Positions 42,533 through 51,958 are shown, numbered from the stretch's first letter. The stretch is DNA of 64,000 nt from Thermomicrobiales bacterium (GCA_037045155.1 JBAOIG010000002.1:496001-560000); one strand, 5' to 3'. Translations and numbers: made by a program. The notes: a model not told the origin generated them from the sequence alone.

Positions 42533-43012
42533 CTAGCTGATTCGCACGCGTGGCTGGCGAAGGGGTTTGACCCAGTCGCCGCTGCCGGCGCGGCACTCAA
42601 CGCGGGCATTGATCGTCTTCGCTCCGTCGCCGGTGAGGGAGTCAATCGGCCATGGGCCGGGGTCGAGCGCGACATCAAAGCTGCCGTCGCTGTTGACCGT
42701 CGCGCGTCCCAGCCGCTGATGACCGTCGACGGCCCGACAGGTGACCGTTGCGCCAGCCTGGGCAGCGGCCGGTTGTCCGTTGATGTTGGCGACGGCCGTC
42801 TGACCAGCTGGATACGAGAGCTCCAGTGTCAACAGCCGCGCGTCGAGCGAGCTTCCGCCGGATCCAGCGCGAGCGACGAGGACGAGGATGATAACGAGCG
42901 CGCCGGCAAACAGCCCGAGCGCCAACAGTAGCGGGCGAGATGCCCAGAATGGTGTGCTACCAGCTTCGGTGGTTGCTGGATCCGGTGTTGTCGGTTCGAT
43001 CTGCGGGTCCAC
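42533..43012 (-). CDS. membrane-anchored protein with Ig-like extracellular domain
   Basis: The product has 159 residues from GTG 43012 behind GAGGGAG. One membrane helix is seen (LLLALGLFAGALVIILVLVA), preceded by a Pro/Thr-rich inside segment. The outside part has three beta-type stretches (ANINGQPAAAQAGATVTCRAVD, GRATVNSDGSFDVALD and KTINARVECRAGSGDW) that look like a short beta-sandwich with two Cys. The family is not recognised. Confidence 0.65.
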   Translation of the reverse strand: MDPQIEPTTPDPATTEAGSTPFWASRPLLLALGLFAGALVIILVLVARAGSGGSSLDARLLTLELSYPAGQTAVANINGQPAAAQAGATVTCRAVDGHQRLGRATVNSDGSFDVALDPGPWPIDSLTGDGAKTINARVECRAGSGDWVKPLRQPRVRIS

Positions 43013-43138
43013 GACACTCCCTCGTTGCGCCGAGAGTGTGCCACGCCGCGGCCGGCCGGGGGATTGCTCCCCAGCCGGCCATCGCGTCCAGTTTGCCCCA
43101 CAGAAATGTCTGTGTGTCGCTTACCCGCGCCGGACGCC

Positions 43139-44248
43139 TTACTCCTCGACGATGAAGACCGTTACCATCCCGAACATCCCGTGTGCCGACTCGGCGTGCG
43201 AGAGGATATGGCAGTGGAACGCCCAGGCGCCGACCTCGGTGGCGTCGACGATGACGTCGAAGCGCTGCCCGGGGGCGATGTTGAGCGTGTCGCAGTAGTA
43301 GGGCTGCGGCAGAACCCAGCCATCCTGGGCCACGACGAGCTGTGGCATGCCGTGCAGGTGCATCGGGTGAATCATCAGGCCTTCGTTCATATAGCGGATG
43401 AAGACCTTCTCACCCTTCTTCGCGGTGACCGGCTGGGTCGCCGGGAAGCTCTTGCCATTCAGCGTGAACCCGCCGATCGGGCCGTCGTTGAGGATGATCG
43501 TGTATTCGCGGTCGAACTCGCCGTACTTCTTGGGGTCCTTCGGCTCGATGATGAATGCGCCCAGGAGGCCCTTGGTCACCTGCTCGGCCGCGTTGTGGTG
43601 CGAGTGGTACATGTTCGAGCCGGTGTTGCCCGCGCGGAGCTGGAACTCGTAGACGAACTCGGCGCCCGGCTTGATCGGCGGCTGCGTAATGAATGGCACG
43701 CCGTCCATGTTGTTCGGGATTATCAGCCCGTGCCAGTGGACCGCCGTGCTCTCTGGTAGGTTATTGGTCACATGGACGCGGACCTTGTCTTCCTCGGTGA
43801 CGCGGATCTCCGGGCCAGGGATGACGCCGTTGTAGGCGTAGCCATCGGCGTACTGCCCGGGCGCGTATTCCCATTTGACCGGGTCGCAAGTCAGACGGAA
43901 GACCTTGACATCCCCGTCCATCTCATGCTCGAGTGGCTGGCCGCCGAGTCCCTCGGTCGGGGCCGGAAACGACTTGATCCCGGCCTCGTGCATCGCATCC
44001 ATGTCGTCGACGGTCGAGCCGTCGGCGACAGGCGTCGCTGCGCCGCTGGCCATATGATCGTCGTGGCCAGGATTGGTGGCGCCGCCCGGCGCGGACGAGG
44101 CGACGACCGGGATACCGTGGATAACTTCGCGGTCGGGATTGGCAGCGGCGCCGAAGACAGCGGCTGACGCCGCGCCGATTCCGGCCGCGCTGACGAGCCC
44201 AACGAAGTTGCGCCGCGTAATCCGGCTTGTCTCGTTCTTGATCGACAT
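43139..44248 (-). CDS. two-domain multicopper oxidase (small laccase type)
   Basis: The product has 369 residues. ATG 44248 follows GAAGGGGG; a frame extending to 44713 is antisense noise. A Tat signal is present (ITRRNFVGLVS). All four copper-binding boxes occur: HWHG near residue 170, MYHSHHN, HPMHLHGM and HCHILSHAESAHGM, so T1, T2 and T3 sites are complete. Two cupredoxin domains with this length fit the trimeric two-domain laccases. It oxidises phenols, metal ions or other donors and reduces O2 to water, outside the membrane. It lies in a minus-strand run with a DoxX-like gene and a NarL-type two-component system. Confidence 0.9.
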   Translation of the reverse strand: MSIKNETSRITRRNFVGLVSAAGIGAASAAVFGAAANPDREVIHGIPVVASSAPGGATNPGHDDHMASGAATPVADGSTVDDMDAMHEAGIKSFPAPTEGLGGQPLEHEMDGDVKVFRLTCDPVKWEYAPGQYADGYAYNGVIPGPEIRVTEEDKVRVHVTNNLPESTAVHWHGLIIPNNMDGVPFITQPPIKPGAEFVYEFQLRAGNTGSNMYHSHHNAAEQVTKGLLGAFIIEPKDPKKYGEFDREYTIILNDGPIGGFTLNGKSFPATQPVTAKKGEKVFIRYMNEGLMIHPMHLHGMPQLVVAQDGWVLPQPYYCDTLNIAPGQRFDVIVDATEVGAWAFHCHILSHAESAHGMFGMVTVFIVEE

Positions 44249-44301
44249 CGTGTGATTGCCCCCTTCGAGTGAAGCTGCGCCACTGATCTGTGGAACGCCT
44301 G

Positions 44302-44808
44302 TTATTTCGACTCTCGCCTGGGCGCGTTCCCCAGCCCGGGCGTGTCGAGATTCAGAATGTGCCGGCCAGGATGCCCCTGCTGGCGTCTTGACAACGCGAC
44401 CGATCGCCGATCGGCGACAAGCGGCAGGATCCATCGGTCCAGACCGATACCGCCCGCGTAGCGCCAGGCGAGCACGAGGCCGATCGCCAGCAGCGCGACG
44501 ATCGGATCCGCGCTCGCCAGCCCGGATGTCGCCGCCAATCCCAGCCCGGCAAGTGCCGATAGCCCGGTCAGAAGCCCGAGGAGGATCGCGATCCCGATGA
44601 GCGTCTGCCCAACCGTCAGGGTGGCGGCGAGCTGGTGCGCGCCGCCGACAGTGTCGCGGCCGGCGTCGAGCCAGTACCAGCCAACCCATATTCGGACGGC
44701 AAGCCAGAGCCACGGCGAGCGGACTGATGCTCGCAGTGCTGCGCTGGGTCGTGTCGTCAGGTTCGGAGTGATGCGCTGGATACTGGTTCTCAGGATGGTT
44801 TGCCGCAC
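44302..44808 (-). CDS. DoxX-like membrane protein
   Basis: The product has 168 residues from GTG 44808; the start is uncertain because no ribosome binding site is clear and the frame stays open to 44997. The first helix carries LAVRIWVGWYWLDAG, the typical DoxX/quinone-binding segment, followed by three helices and AWRYAGGIGLDRWILPLV at the end. DoxX proteins form the large subunit of thiosulfate:quinone oxidoreductases, but many homologs have unknown roles. It lies 53 bp upstream of the multicopper oxidase gene. Confidence 0.7.
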   Translation of the reverse strand: MRQTILRTSIQRITPNLTTRPSAALRASVRSPWLWLAVRIWVGWYWLDAGRDTVGGAHQLAATLTVGQTLIGIAILLGLLTGLSALAGLGLAATSGLASADPIVALLAIGLVLAWRYAGGIGLDRWILPLVADRRSVALSRRQQGHPGRHILNLDTPGLGNAPRRESK

Positions 44809-44941
44809 AATCGCGCTTCGTGGGCGCGCCTGATCGCGCGCACCTAATCGTGCAACCGCGCAGGTGGCGTATGACACGACCGGGTGGGTAGTTTTCTGTA
44901 TGCGGGGCGGGGTAGGCCTGCCTATTCGACGGGGTAGGGAA

Positions 44942-45601
44942 TCAGTTGCTATCGAGATCAGGCGGGGAGACGAGTTGATGACGCAGGGCATAAGCAACGA
45001 CCTGTGCGCGATTCTCCAGGTGGAGCTTCGCCAGAATATTGCGCAGGTGGTATTTCACCGTGTTCTCGCTGATGACCAGTCGCTCCGCCAGCTCGCGATT
45101 CGACGTGATCCCCTGCACGAGCAGCTTCAGCACGTCGCGCTCACGATCGGTCAGTTGGGTCGATGGGCGTTCCGGGCGCGGAGTGTCTGGCTGGGCGAAC
45201 TCGTCGAGTAGCTTACGAGCGAGGCCAGGGGTGAGGGCCGGCTCGCCGCGGATGACGCCGTCGAGCAGCTCAAAGAGTCGCTGCGCCTCGATGTCCTTCG
45301 GCAGGAACCCCTGTGCGCCGGACTTGATCGCTTCGAACAGGTCCGCATCGTCTTCGGACGCCGTCAGGACGACGACGCGAACGTCCGGCAGATCGGCGCT
45401 GATGATCCGCGTCGCTGCTAGCCCGCCGGCGTCCGGCATGGCGAGGTCCATCAGAACGATTTCGGGCTGCTCGCTCCGCGCTAGTTCGACTGCCTCGCGG
45501 CCGTTCTTCGCCTCGGCGACAACATCGATACCGCGCGCCTCCAGCAGGCTGCGCAGCCCATCCCGAAACAGCGCATGATCGTCGGCAATCAGAACTCTCA
45601 T
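44942..45601 (-). CDS. NarL/FixJ family response regulator
   Basis: The product has 219 residues, with ATG 45601 behind GGAGGAGCC. The receiver domain has Asp8-Asp9 and the phospho-acceptor Asp52 in VLMDLAMP, with Lys in FLPKD. The LuxR-type helix-turn-helix covers LTDRERDVLKLLVQG and ISENTVKYHLRNILAKL. The partner is probably the HisKA_3 kinase at 47135-48475, two genes away on the same strand. It may regulate the downstream DoxX-like and multicopper oxidase genes or the two exported proteins between it and the kinase. Confidence 0.92.
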   Translation of the reverse strand: MRVLIADDHALFRDGLRSLLEARGIDVVAEAKNGREAVELARSEQPEIVLMDLAMPDAGGLAATRIISADLPDVRVVVLTASEDDADLFEAIKSGAQGFLPKDIEAQRLFELLDGVIRGEPALTPGLARKLLDEFAQPDTPRPERPSTQLTDRERDVLKLLVQGITSNRELAERLVISENTVKYHLRNILAKLHLENRAQVVAYALRHQLVSPPDLDSN

Positions 45602-45668
45602 CGGCTCCTCCCGGCGCGCGTAGCGTCGAGAGGAAGTGTGCCATTGACGGGCCGGGAGGAGCGGCTGA

Positions 45669-46403
45669 TTACGGCACTCGTTCGACGCTCAGCACCTCGA
45701 CTTGCCATTGCACCTGACCGTCGGCCTCGGAGCGCCCGGTGATGGCCATCGGCGGTGTGATGTCGGTGCGGAAGGTCCAGGTCTCGACTTCGCGATAGGT
45801 GTCACCGTGCTCGCAGGCGGCTGGCTGGGGTATCGGTGGGTGGCCAGGCTCCTGTACGGCGCACTTCACCGCCGGGAACACTTGCCGATAGACGGCGATG
45901 CCCGTTGTTTCACCCATACTGGCAACGAAGTGCTTCTGCTGAAGTACTGTCGCGAATCCGGGATGCAGCCAGCGCTCCGGCACTTCGATTCCTCCGGTCA
46001 CTGGCTCTTCGTAAACCGATGCCTGACCCGTGCTTGCATCGATGGTGTCCGCATGGTGCTCACGATAGGTCGAGTCGTCGAACTCCATCACCGTGCCTGT
46101 CAGAGCCGGGTCATCGCGGCTCTCCAGTATTTCCTTTCGCCAGTGCCTGGCGTCCTCGTAGTCGAGCCGGATAACTGTGTTGCCCATGCGGTAGGTCACC
46201 GAGAGGCGCGGCCAGTCGCCTCTGACGGCTGGCTCTGAGAGGAAGGCACTTCCCTGTGTATCAGTCGATGGCAGCGACGATCCACTGCCAGCGACGTATT
46301 GCGACATAACGATGGCCATAACAAGTACGCTTGCTACGAGCAGCACCAGTCCGGCGGCGATGTTCTGACCACGTCCAATGCGTCGACGACGTGACGGCTG
46401 CAT
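45669..46403 (-). CDS. membrane-anchored protein of unknown function
   Basis: The product has 244 residues. ATG 46403 (or GTG 46406 directly before it) follows GAGGAGG. An Arg-rich start (QPSRRRRIGRGQ) is followed by one membrane helix (NIAAGLVLLVASVLVMAIVM). The outside part has beta-rich sequence such as LSVTYRMGNTVIRLDYEDARHW and two Cys near residue 195. I do not recognise the family. It lies between the genes of a two-component pair. Confidence 0.65.
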   Translation of the reverse strand: MQPSRRRRIGRGQNIAAGLVLLVASVLVMAIVMSQYVAGSGSSLPSTDTQGSAFLSEPAVRGDWPRLSVTYRMGNTVIRLDYEDARHWRKEILESRDDPALTGTVMEFDDSTYREHHADTIDASTGQASVYEEPVTGGIEVPERWLHPGFATVLQQKHFVASMGETTGIAVYRQVFPAVKCAVQEPGHPPIPQPAACEHGDTYREVETWTFRTDITPPMAITGRSEADGQVQWQVEVLSVERVP

Positions 46404-46469
46404 CACGATACCTCCTCGTAGATGCGCAATGTGCTATCGGCTTCTCCGAGTTCGAAGAGCGGGCGAAGA

Positions 46470-46952
46470 CTAGAAGTACCATATCCATGCGCCCGAGCCG
46501 GGAACATGCCAGTAGTATCCGCTTTCGTAGAATTGAGCGGCATTCCGGACTCGCCAAGCATCACCTGCCATCGAATTCGAGACGCAATCGCAGCGCCAAT
46601 AATCATATGTATCGTTGTAGTACCACGATCCAGAACTTGTCCGGTCGTTGTACCATGTCGAATCACCGGGCCACTGATAGTCATCTGAGAAGTATGCGTA
46701 GCGCCATCTCTCTGCCCCACACGTGTAGTTGTTGAACTCATCAATCTGGCATCCTCGGCTGCCCTTGTACAGACGACCGTTGATCGTTCTGCTAGTTCCG
46801 CTCGGTGCAGAGTATGAGATGTAGGCGCAGTAATACTTCGTTTCGCAGTACGTCGACGTGTCCGTTGCTTTGGCCACCTGTGCTTGAGGCAGCAGTAGCC
46901 CAGCGGCGACGATGAGCAGACCAACGGCGATTCCGAGGAATCGTGAACCCAT
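46470..46952 (-). CDS. small secreted Cys- and aromatic-rich protein
   Basis: The product has 160 residues, with ATG 46952 behind CAGGAGG. A signal peptide is clear (MGSRFLGIAVGLLIVAAGLLL) and cleavage may be after QVAKA. The mature part has six Cys and more than 25 Tyr or Trp residues, with segments such as CETKYYCAYISYS and GSWYYNDTYDYWRCDC. No family is recognised. GC content is lower than in neighbours. The protein may be a binding or structural exoprotein. It sits between the genes of a two-component pair, next to another exported protein. Confidence 0.7.
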   Translation of the reverse strand: MGSRFLGIAVGLLIVAAGLLLPQAQVAKATDTSTYCETKYYCAYISYSAPSGTSRTINGRLYKGSRGCQIDEFNNYTCGAERWRYAYFSDDYQWPGDSTWYNDRTSSGSWYYNDTYDYWRCDCVSNSMAGDAWRVRNAAQFYESGYYWHVPGSGAWIWYF

Positions 46953-47134
46953 CTTCGACCTCCTGTTTCATGGGCACCATGAGCAGGGTGACGTCCTTGC
47001 AGGCATCCATGGTGTTCCTGCTCAGCCGGAGGACTGGACGAATGAATTGCTCTCGGTGTACCAGAATGCGATGCTAGACGCAAATCCGGTCTGTGACGTC
47101 CGTATCATCACCGCTTGAACGCACGCATCGATTC

Positions 47135-48475
47135 TTAGTGCTCGCCGCGCCGAACCGTCTCACCCCGTCTCGCCCCCATCGGCAGCTTCACCTCGACCGT
47201 CGTCCCCTCGCCGGCGTTCGTCTCGATCGTGAGAAGGCCGCCGACGGCTTCGGCGCGTTCGCGCATGGTGGTGAGGCCGAAGCGGGGGGTTGCGCCGCGG
47301 GCGCTTGCCACCGGGTCGAATCCCTGGCCATCGTCGGTGATGCGCGCCTCCACCCAGCCTGTGCCAAGGCCGAGCGCAACCGTCGCATGAGTCGCCCCGG
47401 CGTGCTTACGGACGTTGGCCAGCGCCTCCTGAATGATCCGCAGGAGCTGCAGCTCGCCGGTCTCGGGCAGCGACGCCTCGAATCGGTCGCTGGGGTCGAT
47501 GACGAGTGCGACCCGGATGCCACTCTGCTGCTGCCATGTCTCCAGGTAGAGCCGGAGCGTCTCGACGAACGGTCGATCGGCGTCGCCCGTTGCTCGCAGG
47601 CCAAGGATGTGTTCGCGGACGTCGGCGTAGGCGTCGCGGGCGGCCTGCCCGAGTTGGCCAACCTGGACGGTGGCGCGCTCGATCTCGCCCGCGTCGAGTA
47701 AGGCCCCGGCAGCCTGTGCCTTCGTGTTCACATAACCAAGCACCTGAGCGACGCTGTCGTGAATCTCGCGGGCGATCCGCTCCCGCTCTTCGGCGACAGC
47801 CAGCTCGCGGACCTGATGGTGCAGCCGGGCGTTTTCGATCGCCAATGCCGCCTGGGTGGCGAAGCGAGCCAGTGTCTCCCCATCGGTCTGGTTGAACTCG
47901 AACGTCCCCACCTTTTCAGTCAGATAGAGGTTGCCGAGAACAACACCATGAGCAGCGATCGGCACAGCCAACCGGCTCTGAGCCGCAGGTTGGCCGTCCG
48001 GGTTATCCGTCGTGGCAGCATGGGCAGCCAGGTTGCCCAGAACGCTGCCGGCCGGCGGCCCGAGCGTCGAGTGCTGCTCCGGCTCCGTTCCCGAGGTCAG
48101 GAACTGCTCGATCACCCCCTGTTCGTCGAGGTACGAGAGCGCGCCATAGCGCGCGCCAACGAGCCCCCGCGCCTCATCCACCACGCCCTGGAGGACGCGA
48201 TCGAGCCGCAGGTCGCCAGTGATATCGAGCCCGGCTTCGTGGAGCGCGAGTAATTCGCGGTTGGTCTGCTCCAGCCGCTCCTGCGTGCGGTCGATGACGT
48301 TGAAGATCGTCTCCGAAAAGAAGAGGACGCCGATCAGGATGACACCGGCCAGTAGCAGGTAGCCCGGCCAGCCGGAGAGCAGGTCGCGGAAGATCACCCG
48401 GCGGGCCAGCTCGATCGCAACGATGAACAGGATCGGTGCAACGATCGACACCCATTTGAGGCGCTGGAGAGTCAT
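47135..48475 (-). CDS. sensor histidine kinase, NarL-partner type with GAF domain
   Basis: The product has 446 residues, with ATG 48475. Two membrane helices occupy residues about 10-30 and 36-58. A GAF domain covers about 75-205 (LVGARYGALSYLDEQ, LYLTEKVGTFEFNQTDG). The HisKA_3 dimerisation segment has the phospho-acceptor His in RIAREIHDSVAQVLG. The ATPase domain has NVRKHA, DDGQGFDP and GLTTMRERAEAVGG. It phosphorylates a NarL-type regulator, most likely that at 44942. The very short external loop suggests that sensing is done in the membrane or by the GAF domain. Confidence 0.92.
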   Translation of the reverse strand: MTLQRLKWVSIVAPILFIVAIELARRVIFRDLLSGWPGYLLLAGVILIGVLFFSETIFNVIDRTQERLEQTNRELLALHEAGLDITGDLRLDRVLQGVVDEARGLVGARYGALSYLDEQGVIEQFLTSGTEPEQHSTLGPPAGSVLGNLAAHAATTDNPDGQPAAQSRLAVPIAAHGVVLGNLYLTEKVGTFEFNQTDGETLARFATQAALAIENARLHHQVRELAVAEERERIAREIHDSVAQVLGYVNTKAQAAGALLDAGEIERATVQVGQLGQAARDAYADVREHILGLRATGDADRPFVETLRLYLETWQQQSGIRVALVIDPSDRFEASLPETGELQLLRIIQEALANVRKHAGATHATVALGLGTGWVEARITDDGQGFDPVASARGATPRFGLTTMRERAEAVGGLLTIETNAGEGTTVEVKLPMGARRGETVRRGEH

Positions 48476-48606
48476 TGACGACGCAACCTCCGCTCGGCAA
48501 CGTGCCCGACATCCGACCCGCAGCTTGAGTGTGCCACGCCAGTTCGGACGTACAATCTCCGGGCGCCCCGGCGCGTGCCGAGGCGAAGGGGGAGGGGTTA
48601 CGGACG

Positions 48607-49608
48607 ATGTCCGGCAGTTTCGCGCCGACGCTGCGAAGGCACCCGGCGCTGGTTCATCTATCGCTACTGGTGGTCGCGCTCTTCTGGGGCGTCACCTTCG
48701 TCGCCGTGAAGTACCTCGTCGAGCGTATCGGCCCGATCCACGTCCTGCTGCTGCGGGTCGGGTTCTCGTCAGCCTGTTTCGTCGTGCTGCTCGCGTTGAC
48801 GCGATCGTCGGTGCCGTCGTTCCCGGCCAGCATCTGGCGACGGATGGCGCTGATCGCGTTCGCCGGAGTAGTCATCAATAATCTGGCGATCACCTATGGC
48901 CAGAGCTACATCTCGGCGGCGCTGGCCAGCCTGATCGTCACCAGCAACCCGATCTTCACGACGGTGATCAGCAGACTGCTGCTCGGCGAGGCGCTGACGC
49001 GGCGCAAGCTGGCCGGCATCGGGCTGGCGGCGACCGGCTTCCTCATCGTGCTGCTCTTCGGCGGGAGCGGGGCGAAGTTCTCGGTCGACAACATGATCGG
49101 CGTGCTGATCCTCGTCTGCGCGCCGTTCGGCTGGGCCTTCTACACGGTGCTCGCCAAGCCGCTGCTCGAGACGTATGAGCCACACGTGATTGCCGGCCTG
49201 ACGACGATACTCGGCGCGTTGATGCTCTCGCCGCTCCTCGTGTTCAACCTCGACATCGCCGGCGACATCGCCTCCTTCGGCAGGACCGAATGGTTGGCCG
49301 CGCTCACGATGAGCGTGCTGGCGATCTTCGTCGCCTACATCCTCTGGTACCGCGGTCTTCGTGGGCTGCAGCCGACCCAGGTGGCGGTCTATATCTACCT
49401 GGTGCCCTTCTTCGGTGTCCTGTCCGCGTGGCTGTTGCTGGGTGAATCGATCACCCCCTGGCTGTTGCTGGGTGGCGGGACGATTCTTGCCGGGGTGATC
49501 GTCACCAATTCGCGTCGCCGGGTCCGATCGACATCGTTCGGTGAGTTTCCCGGCGAGACAGCCGCCGCCGCAAGCGATGGGCTTGCGGAGTATGATGCGC
49601 GGCGATAG
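48607..49608 (+). CDS. EamA/DMT family transporter
   Basis: The product has 333 residues. ATG 48607 follows GGGGGAGGGG; the frame from 48529 is not supported. Ten hydrophobic helices in two EamA repeats are visible, beginning HLSLLVVALFWGVTFVAVKYLVERIGP and with VALYIYL-like elements in the second half. Members export amino acids or metabolites. It is divergent from the kinase gene and followed after 30 bp by an M20 dipeptidase gene, which may supply the exported compound. Confidence 0.9.
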   Translation: MSGSFAPTLRRHPALVHLSLLVVALFWGVTFVAVKYLVERIGPIHVLLLRVGFSSACFVVLLALTRSSVPSFPASIWRRMALIAFAGVVINNLAITYGQSYISAALASLIVTSNPIFTTVISRLLLGEALTRRKLAGIGLAATGFLIVLLFGGSGAKFSVDNMIGVLILVCAPFGWAFYTVLAKPLLETYEPHVIAGLTTILGALMLSPLLVFNLDIAGDIASFGRTEWLAALTMSVLAIFVAYILWYRGLRGLQPTQVAVYIYLVPFFGVLSAWLLLGESITPWLLLGGGTILAGVIVTNSRRRVRSTSFGEFPGETAAAASDGLAEYDARR

Positions 49609-49638
49609 ATGAATCGATCGCGAACGGAGGAGTTGAGA

Positions 49639-51024
49639 ATGGCCGAACGTCCTGCCTGGGAGGGCTATCTCTCGGAGCATCATGACGAGCATCTGGCGCA
49701 ACTGTTCGAGCTGTTGCGCATCCCCAGCGTCAGCGCGCTACCGCAGCACGCGGGGGATGTTCGCGCTGCCGCCGAATGGGTGGCCGAAGCGCTCCGCGAG
49801 GTCGGAGTGCCAAAGGTCGAGATCATGCCGTCGAACGGCAATCCTGTCGTCTACGGTGAGTGGGTCGTCGATGCCAGCAAGCCGACTGCCCTGATCTACG
49901 GGCATTACGATGTCCAGCCTCCGGATCCGCTGGACTTGTGGGAGTCGCCGCCATTCGAGCCGACCGTGCGGAACGGCTTCGTCTACGCCCGTGGCGCGAG
50001 CGACGACAAGGGCAACCTGTTCCTGCCGATCAAGGCGCTGGAGGCGCTGGTCCAGACGCAGGGTGGGCAGCCGCCGATCAACCTGAAGTTCACGATCGAA
50101 GGTGAGGAGGAGATCGGCTCGCCGAACCTGCCGGCCTTCATTCGAGATCACGCCGATCTGCTGGCGTGCGATGTCGTCCTCTGCGCCGATGGCGGCCAGT
50201 GGGGACCGGACACGCCGTCGATCGCGACCGCTTCGAAGGGCATTTCAGCCTGCCAGGTGAATATCCGAACGGCCAACACCGATATGCACTCTGGCGGGTT
50301 CGGCGCGACGGTCGCGAACGCGGTCCAGGTCGCCGCCCAGATCGCCGCGTCGATGCATACGCCCGAGGGCAAGGTGGCGGTGCCGGGGTTCTACGACGAC
50401 GTTCGGGATCTGACCGAACAGGAGAAGCGTGAGTTCGCAGAAGTGCCGTTCGACGAGGAGAAGTACAAGGCGGACCTCGATATCGACGCGCTCTGGGGCG
50501 AGCCCGGCTATACGCCGATCGAGCGCAACTGGGGCCGGCCGACGCTCGATCTGAACGGGTTCTGGGGCGGCTTCCAGGGTGAGGGGATCAAGACCGTCAC
50601 CCCATGCGAAGCGCACTTCAAGATTACTTGCCGGCTGGTGGCGAACCAGGAGCCACAGAAGATCCTCGCCGCGATCCAGCAGCACGTCCAGAACGTCTGC
50701 CCGCCGGGCGCAAAGGCGGAGGTCGTCCCATTTCCCGGCTCGGCCCGCCCGTTCATGATCCGTCGCGATCACCCGGCGCTGGTAGCGGCCGAAGAAGTGC
50801 TCGGCGACCTCTACGATCGCGACCCATATGTCGTCCGCGTCGGCGGAACGCTGCCGGTCGCCGAGGTCTATCAGACCGCGCTGGGCGCCGACATGGTCTT
50901 CTATTCATTCGGCATGCCGGGCAGCCGCGTCCACGCGCCGAACGAGAGCTTCGGCATCCAGGAGTCGTTTGTCCAGGGCCGGCGCGCCTACTGCGCCTTG
51001 CTGAATCGGTTGGCGGAGGGATGA
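49639..51024 (+). CDS. M20 family dipeptidase
   Basis: The product has 461 residues. ATG 49639 follows GGAGGAG; an ATG at 49609 lies just before. The metal site is clear: YGHYDVQPPDP (His and Asp), GASDDKG (bridging Asp), IEGEEEIGSPN (Glu pair) and DGGQWGPDTP. The lid domain is in the middle. It cleaves dipeptides or carnosine-like substrates in the cytoplasm. It lies directly behind an EamA transporter gene. Confidence 0.92.
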   Translation: MAERPAWEGYLSEHHDEHLAQLFELLRIPSVSALPQHAGDVRAAAEWVAEALREVGVPKVEIMPSNGNPVVYGEWVVDASKPTALIYGHYDVQPPDPLDLWESPPFEPTVRNGFVYARGASDDKGNLFLPIKALEALVQTQGGQPPINLKFTIEGEEEIGSPNLPAFIRDHADLLACDVVLCADGGQWGPDTPSIATASKGISACQVNIRTANTDMHSGGFGATVANAVQVAAQIAASMHTPEGKVAVPGFYDDVRDLTEQEKREFAEVPFDEEKYKADLDIDALWGEPGYTPIERNWGRPTLDLNGFWGGFQGEGIKTVTPCEAHFKITCRLVANQEPQKILAAIQQHVQNVCPPGAKAEVVPFPGSARPFMIRRDHPALVAAEEVLGDLYDRDPYVVRVGGTLPVAEVYQTALGADMVFYSFGMPGSRVHAPNESFGIQESFVQGRRAYCALLNRLAEG

Positions 51025-51063
51025 GGCGGGGCTGATCTCGACCTCACGCCTGTATCCCGAGTC

Positions 51064-51864
51064 TCACCCCATCACCCGCAGACGCGCGACGAAGACAGGC
51101 GGGATATCGGGGTAGCTGAGCCAGGAGAGCGGGCGTTCGGGGTTGGGCGGGGTGGTGAAGCTCGGCTCCTCGACTCCGTCCATGACCAGCCCGTGGCGAA
51201 ACGCCACGCCGAGCAGCTCGCTGAGTGGGCGATGGAAATACCAGTGCGGGGCCGGTTCCCCAGGCATCCCGACCCCGCGCCCTGGTGGCAGCGTCAGGTA
51301 GCGCGAGATCTTCAGCGAGCTGGTTCGGCGTCCGTTTGCGTCCTCCTCGACGACCATTCGCACGTCATTCGAGTTGAAGCACGGGTGCTGGACGGCGAGG
51401 ACGAAGCGTCCGCCCGGCCGCATCAGCCGCGGCACAGCGGCGAGTAGCGGGTCGATGTCCGGCATGTCCATCAACCCCATCAGGCAGGTGATGGCGTCGT
51501 AGCGTCCATCGCCGAGCGCGGCAAGTTGGCCGGGGTCTGTCGCGTCAACCTCACGAAGCTCGATCTGGCCTGCGATCTCCGGCAACGTCTCGATACGCTG
51601 GCGGGCGAGCGCGAGGAAACGCGCGCTGAAGTCGGTCGCTACGACCCGCGCGCCGAGTGTCGCCAATCGGCGGGCAAGCTGCCCGTTGCCGCAGGCGATA
51701 TCGAGAACCAGCTCGCCCGGCCGGATATCCAGCAACCGCTCGACCGCCGGACCGACGAGCTCGCGGTGGAACAGGTTGCCCTCGCCCATCTGCGTGTCCC
51801 AGTAATCCGCCTTGGCATCCCAGATCTCGCGGGTCTCCTCGACCGGGACGACGATATCGGTCAT
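51064..51864 (-). CDS. class I SAM-dependent methyltransferase
   Basis: The product has 266 residues. ATG 51864 follows AAAGGAGCG; the frame to 52110 is not supported. The SAM motif is LVLDIACGNGQLARRLA, followed by VVATDFSARFL and the motif II/III region FVLAVQHPCF. The substrate is unknown; the AVQHPCFNS segment is typical of UbiE/COQ5-like and related enzymes. It is a single gene, separated from the binding-protein gene upstream by a perfect hairpin. Confidence 0.88.
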   Translation of the reverse strand: MTDIVVPVEETREIWDAKADYWDTQMGEGNLFHRELVGPAVERLLDIRPGELVLDIACGNGQLARRLATLGARVVATDFSARFLALARQRIETLPEIAGQIELREVDATDPGQLAALGDGRYDAITCLMGLMDMPDIDPLLAAVPRLMRPGGRFVLAVQHPCFNSNDVRMVVEEDANGRRTSSLKISRYLTLPPGRGVGMPGEPAPHWYFHRPLSELLGVAFRHGLVMDGVEEPSFTTPPNPERPLSWLSYPDIPPVFVARLRVMG

Positions 51865-51925
51865 CGTACGCGCTCCTTTGGTAACCGTAGAAAACCGGGC
51901 CGGCAGGATAGCATGTCGAGAAGAC

Positions 51926-51958
51926 GCGACGCCCCCGACAAGCTGCCGGGGGCGTCGC
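51926..51958 (-). terminator. perfect hairpin after the binding-protein gene
   Basis: GCGACGCCCCCG and CGGGGGCGTCGC form a 12-bp perfect stem around a 9-nt loop. On the minus strand it lies 28 bp after the stop of the binding-protein gene and is followed by GTCTTCTC. It likely ends that transcript. Confidence 0.65.

Noticed and set aside
46403..47083. 226-codon frame overlapping the secreted Cys-rich protein
   Set aside because: The 46470-46952 frame has a signal peptide, paired Cys and a strong AGGAGG site. The longer frame has none of these.
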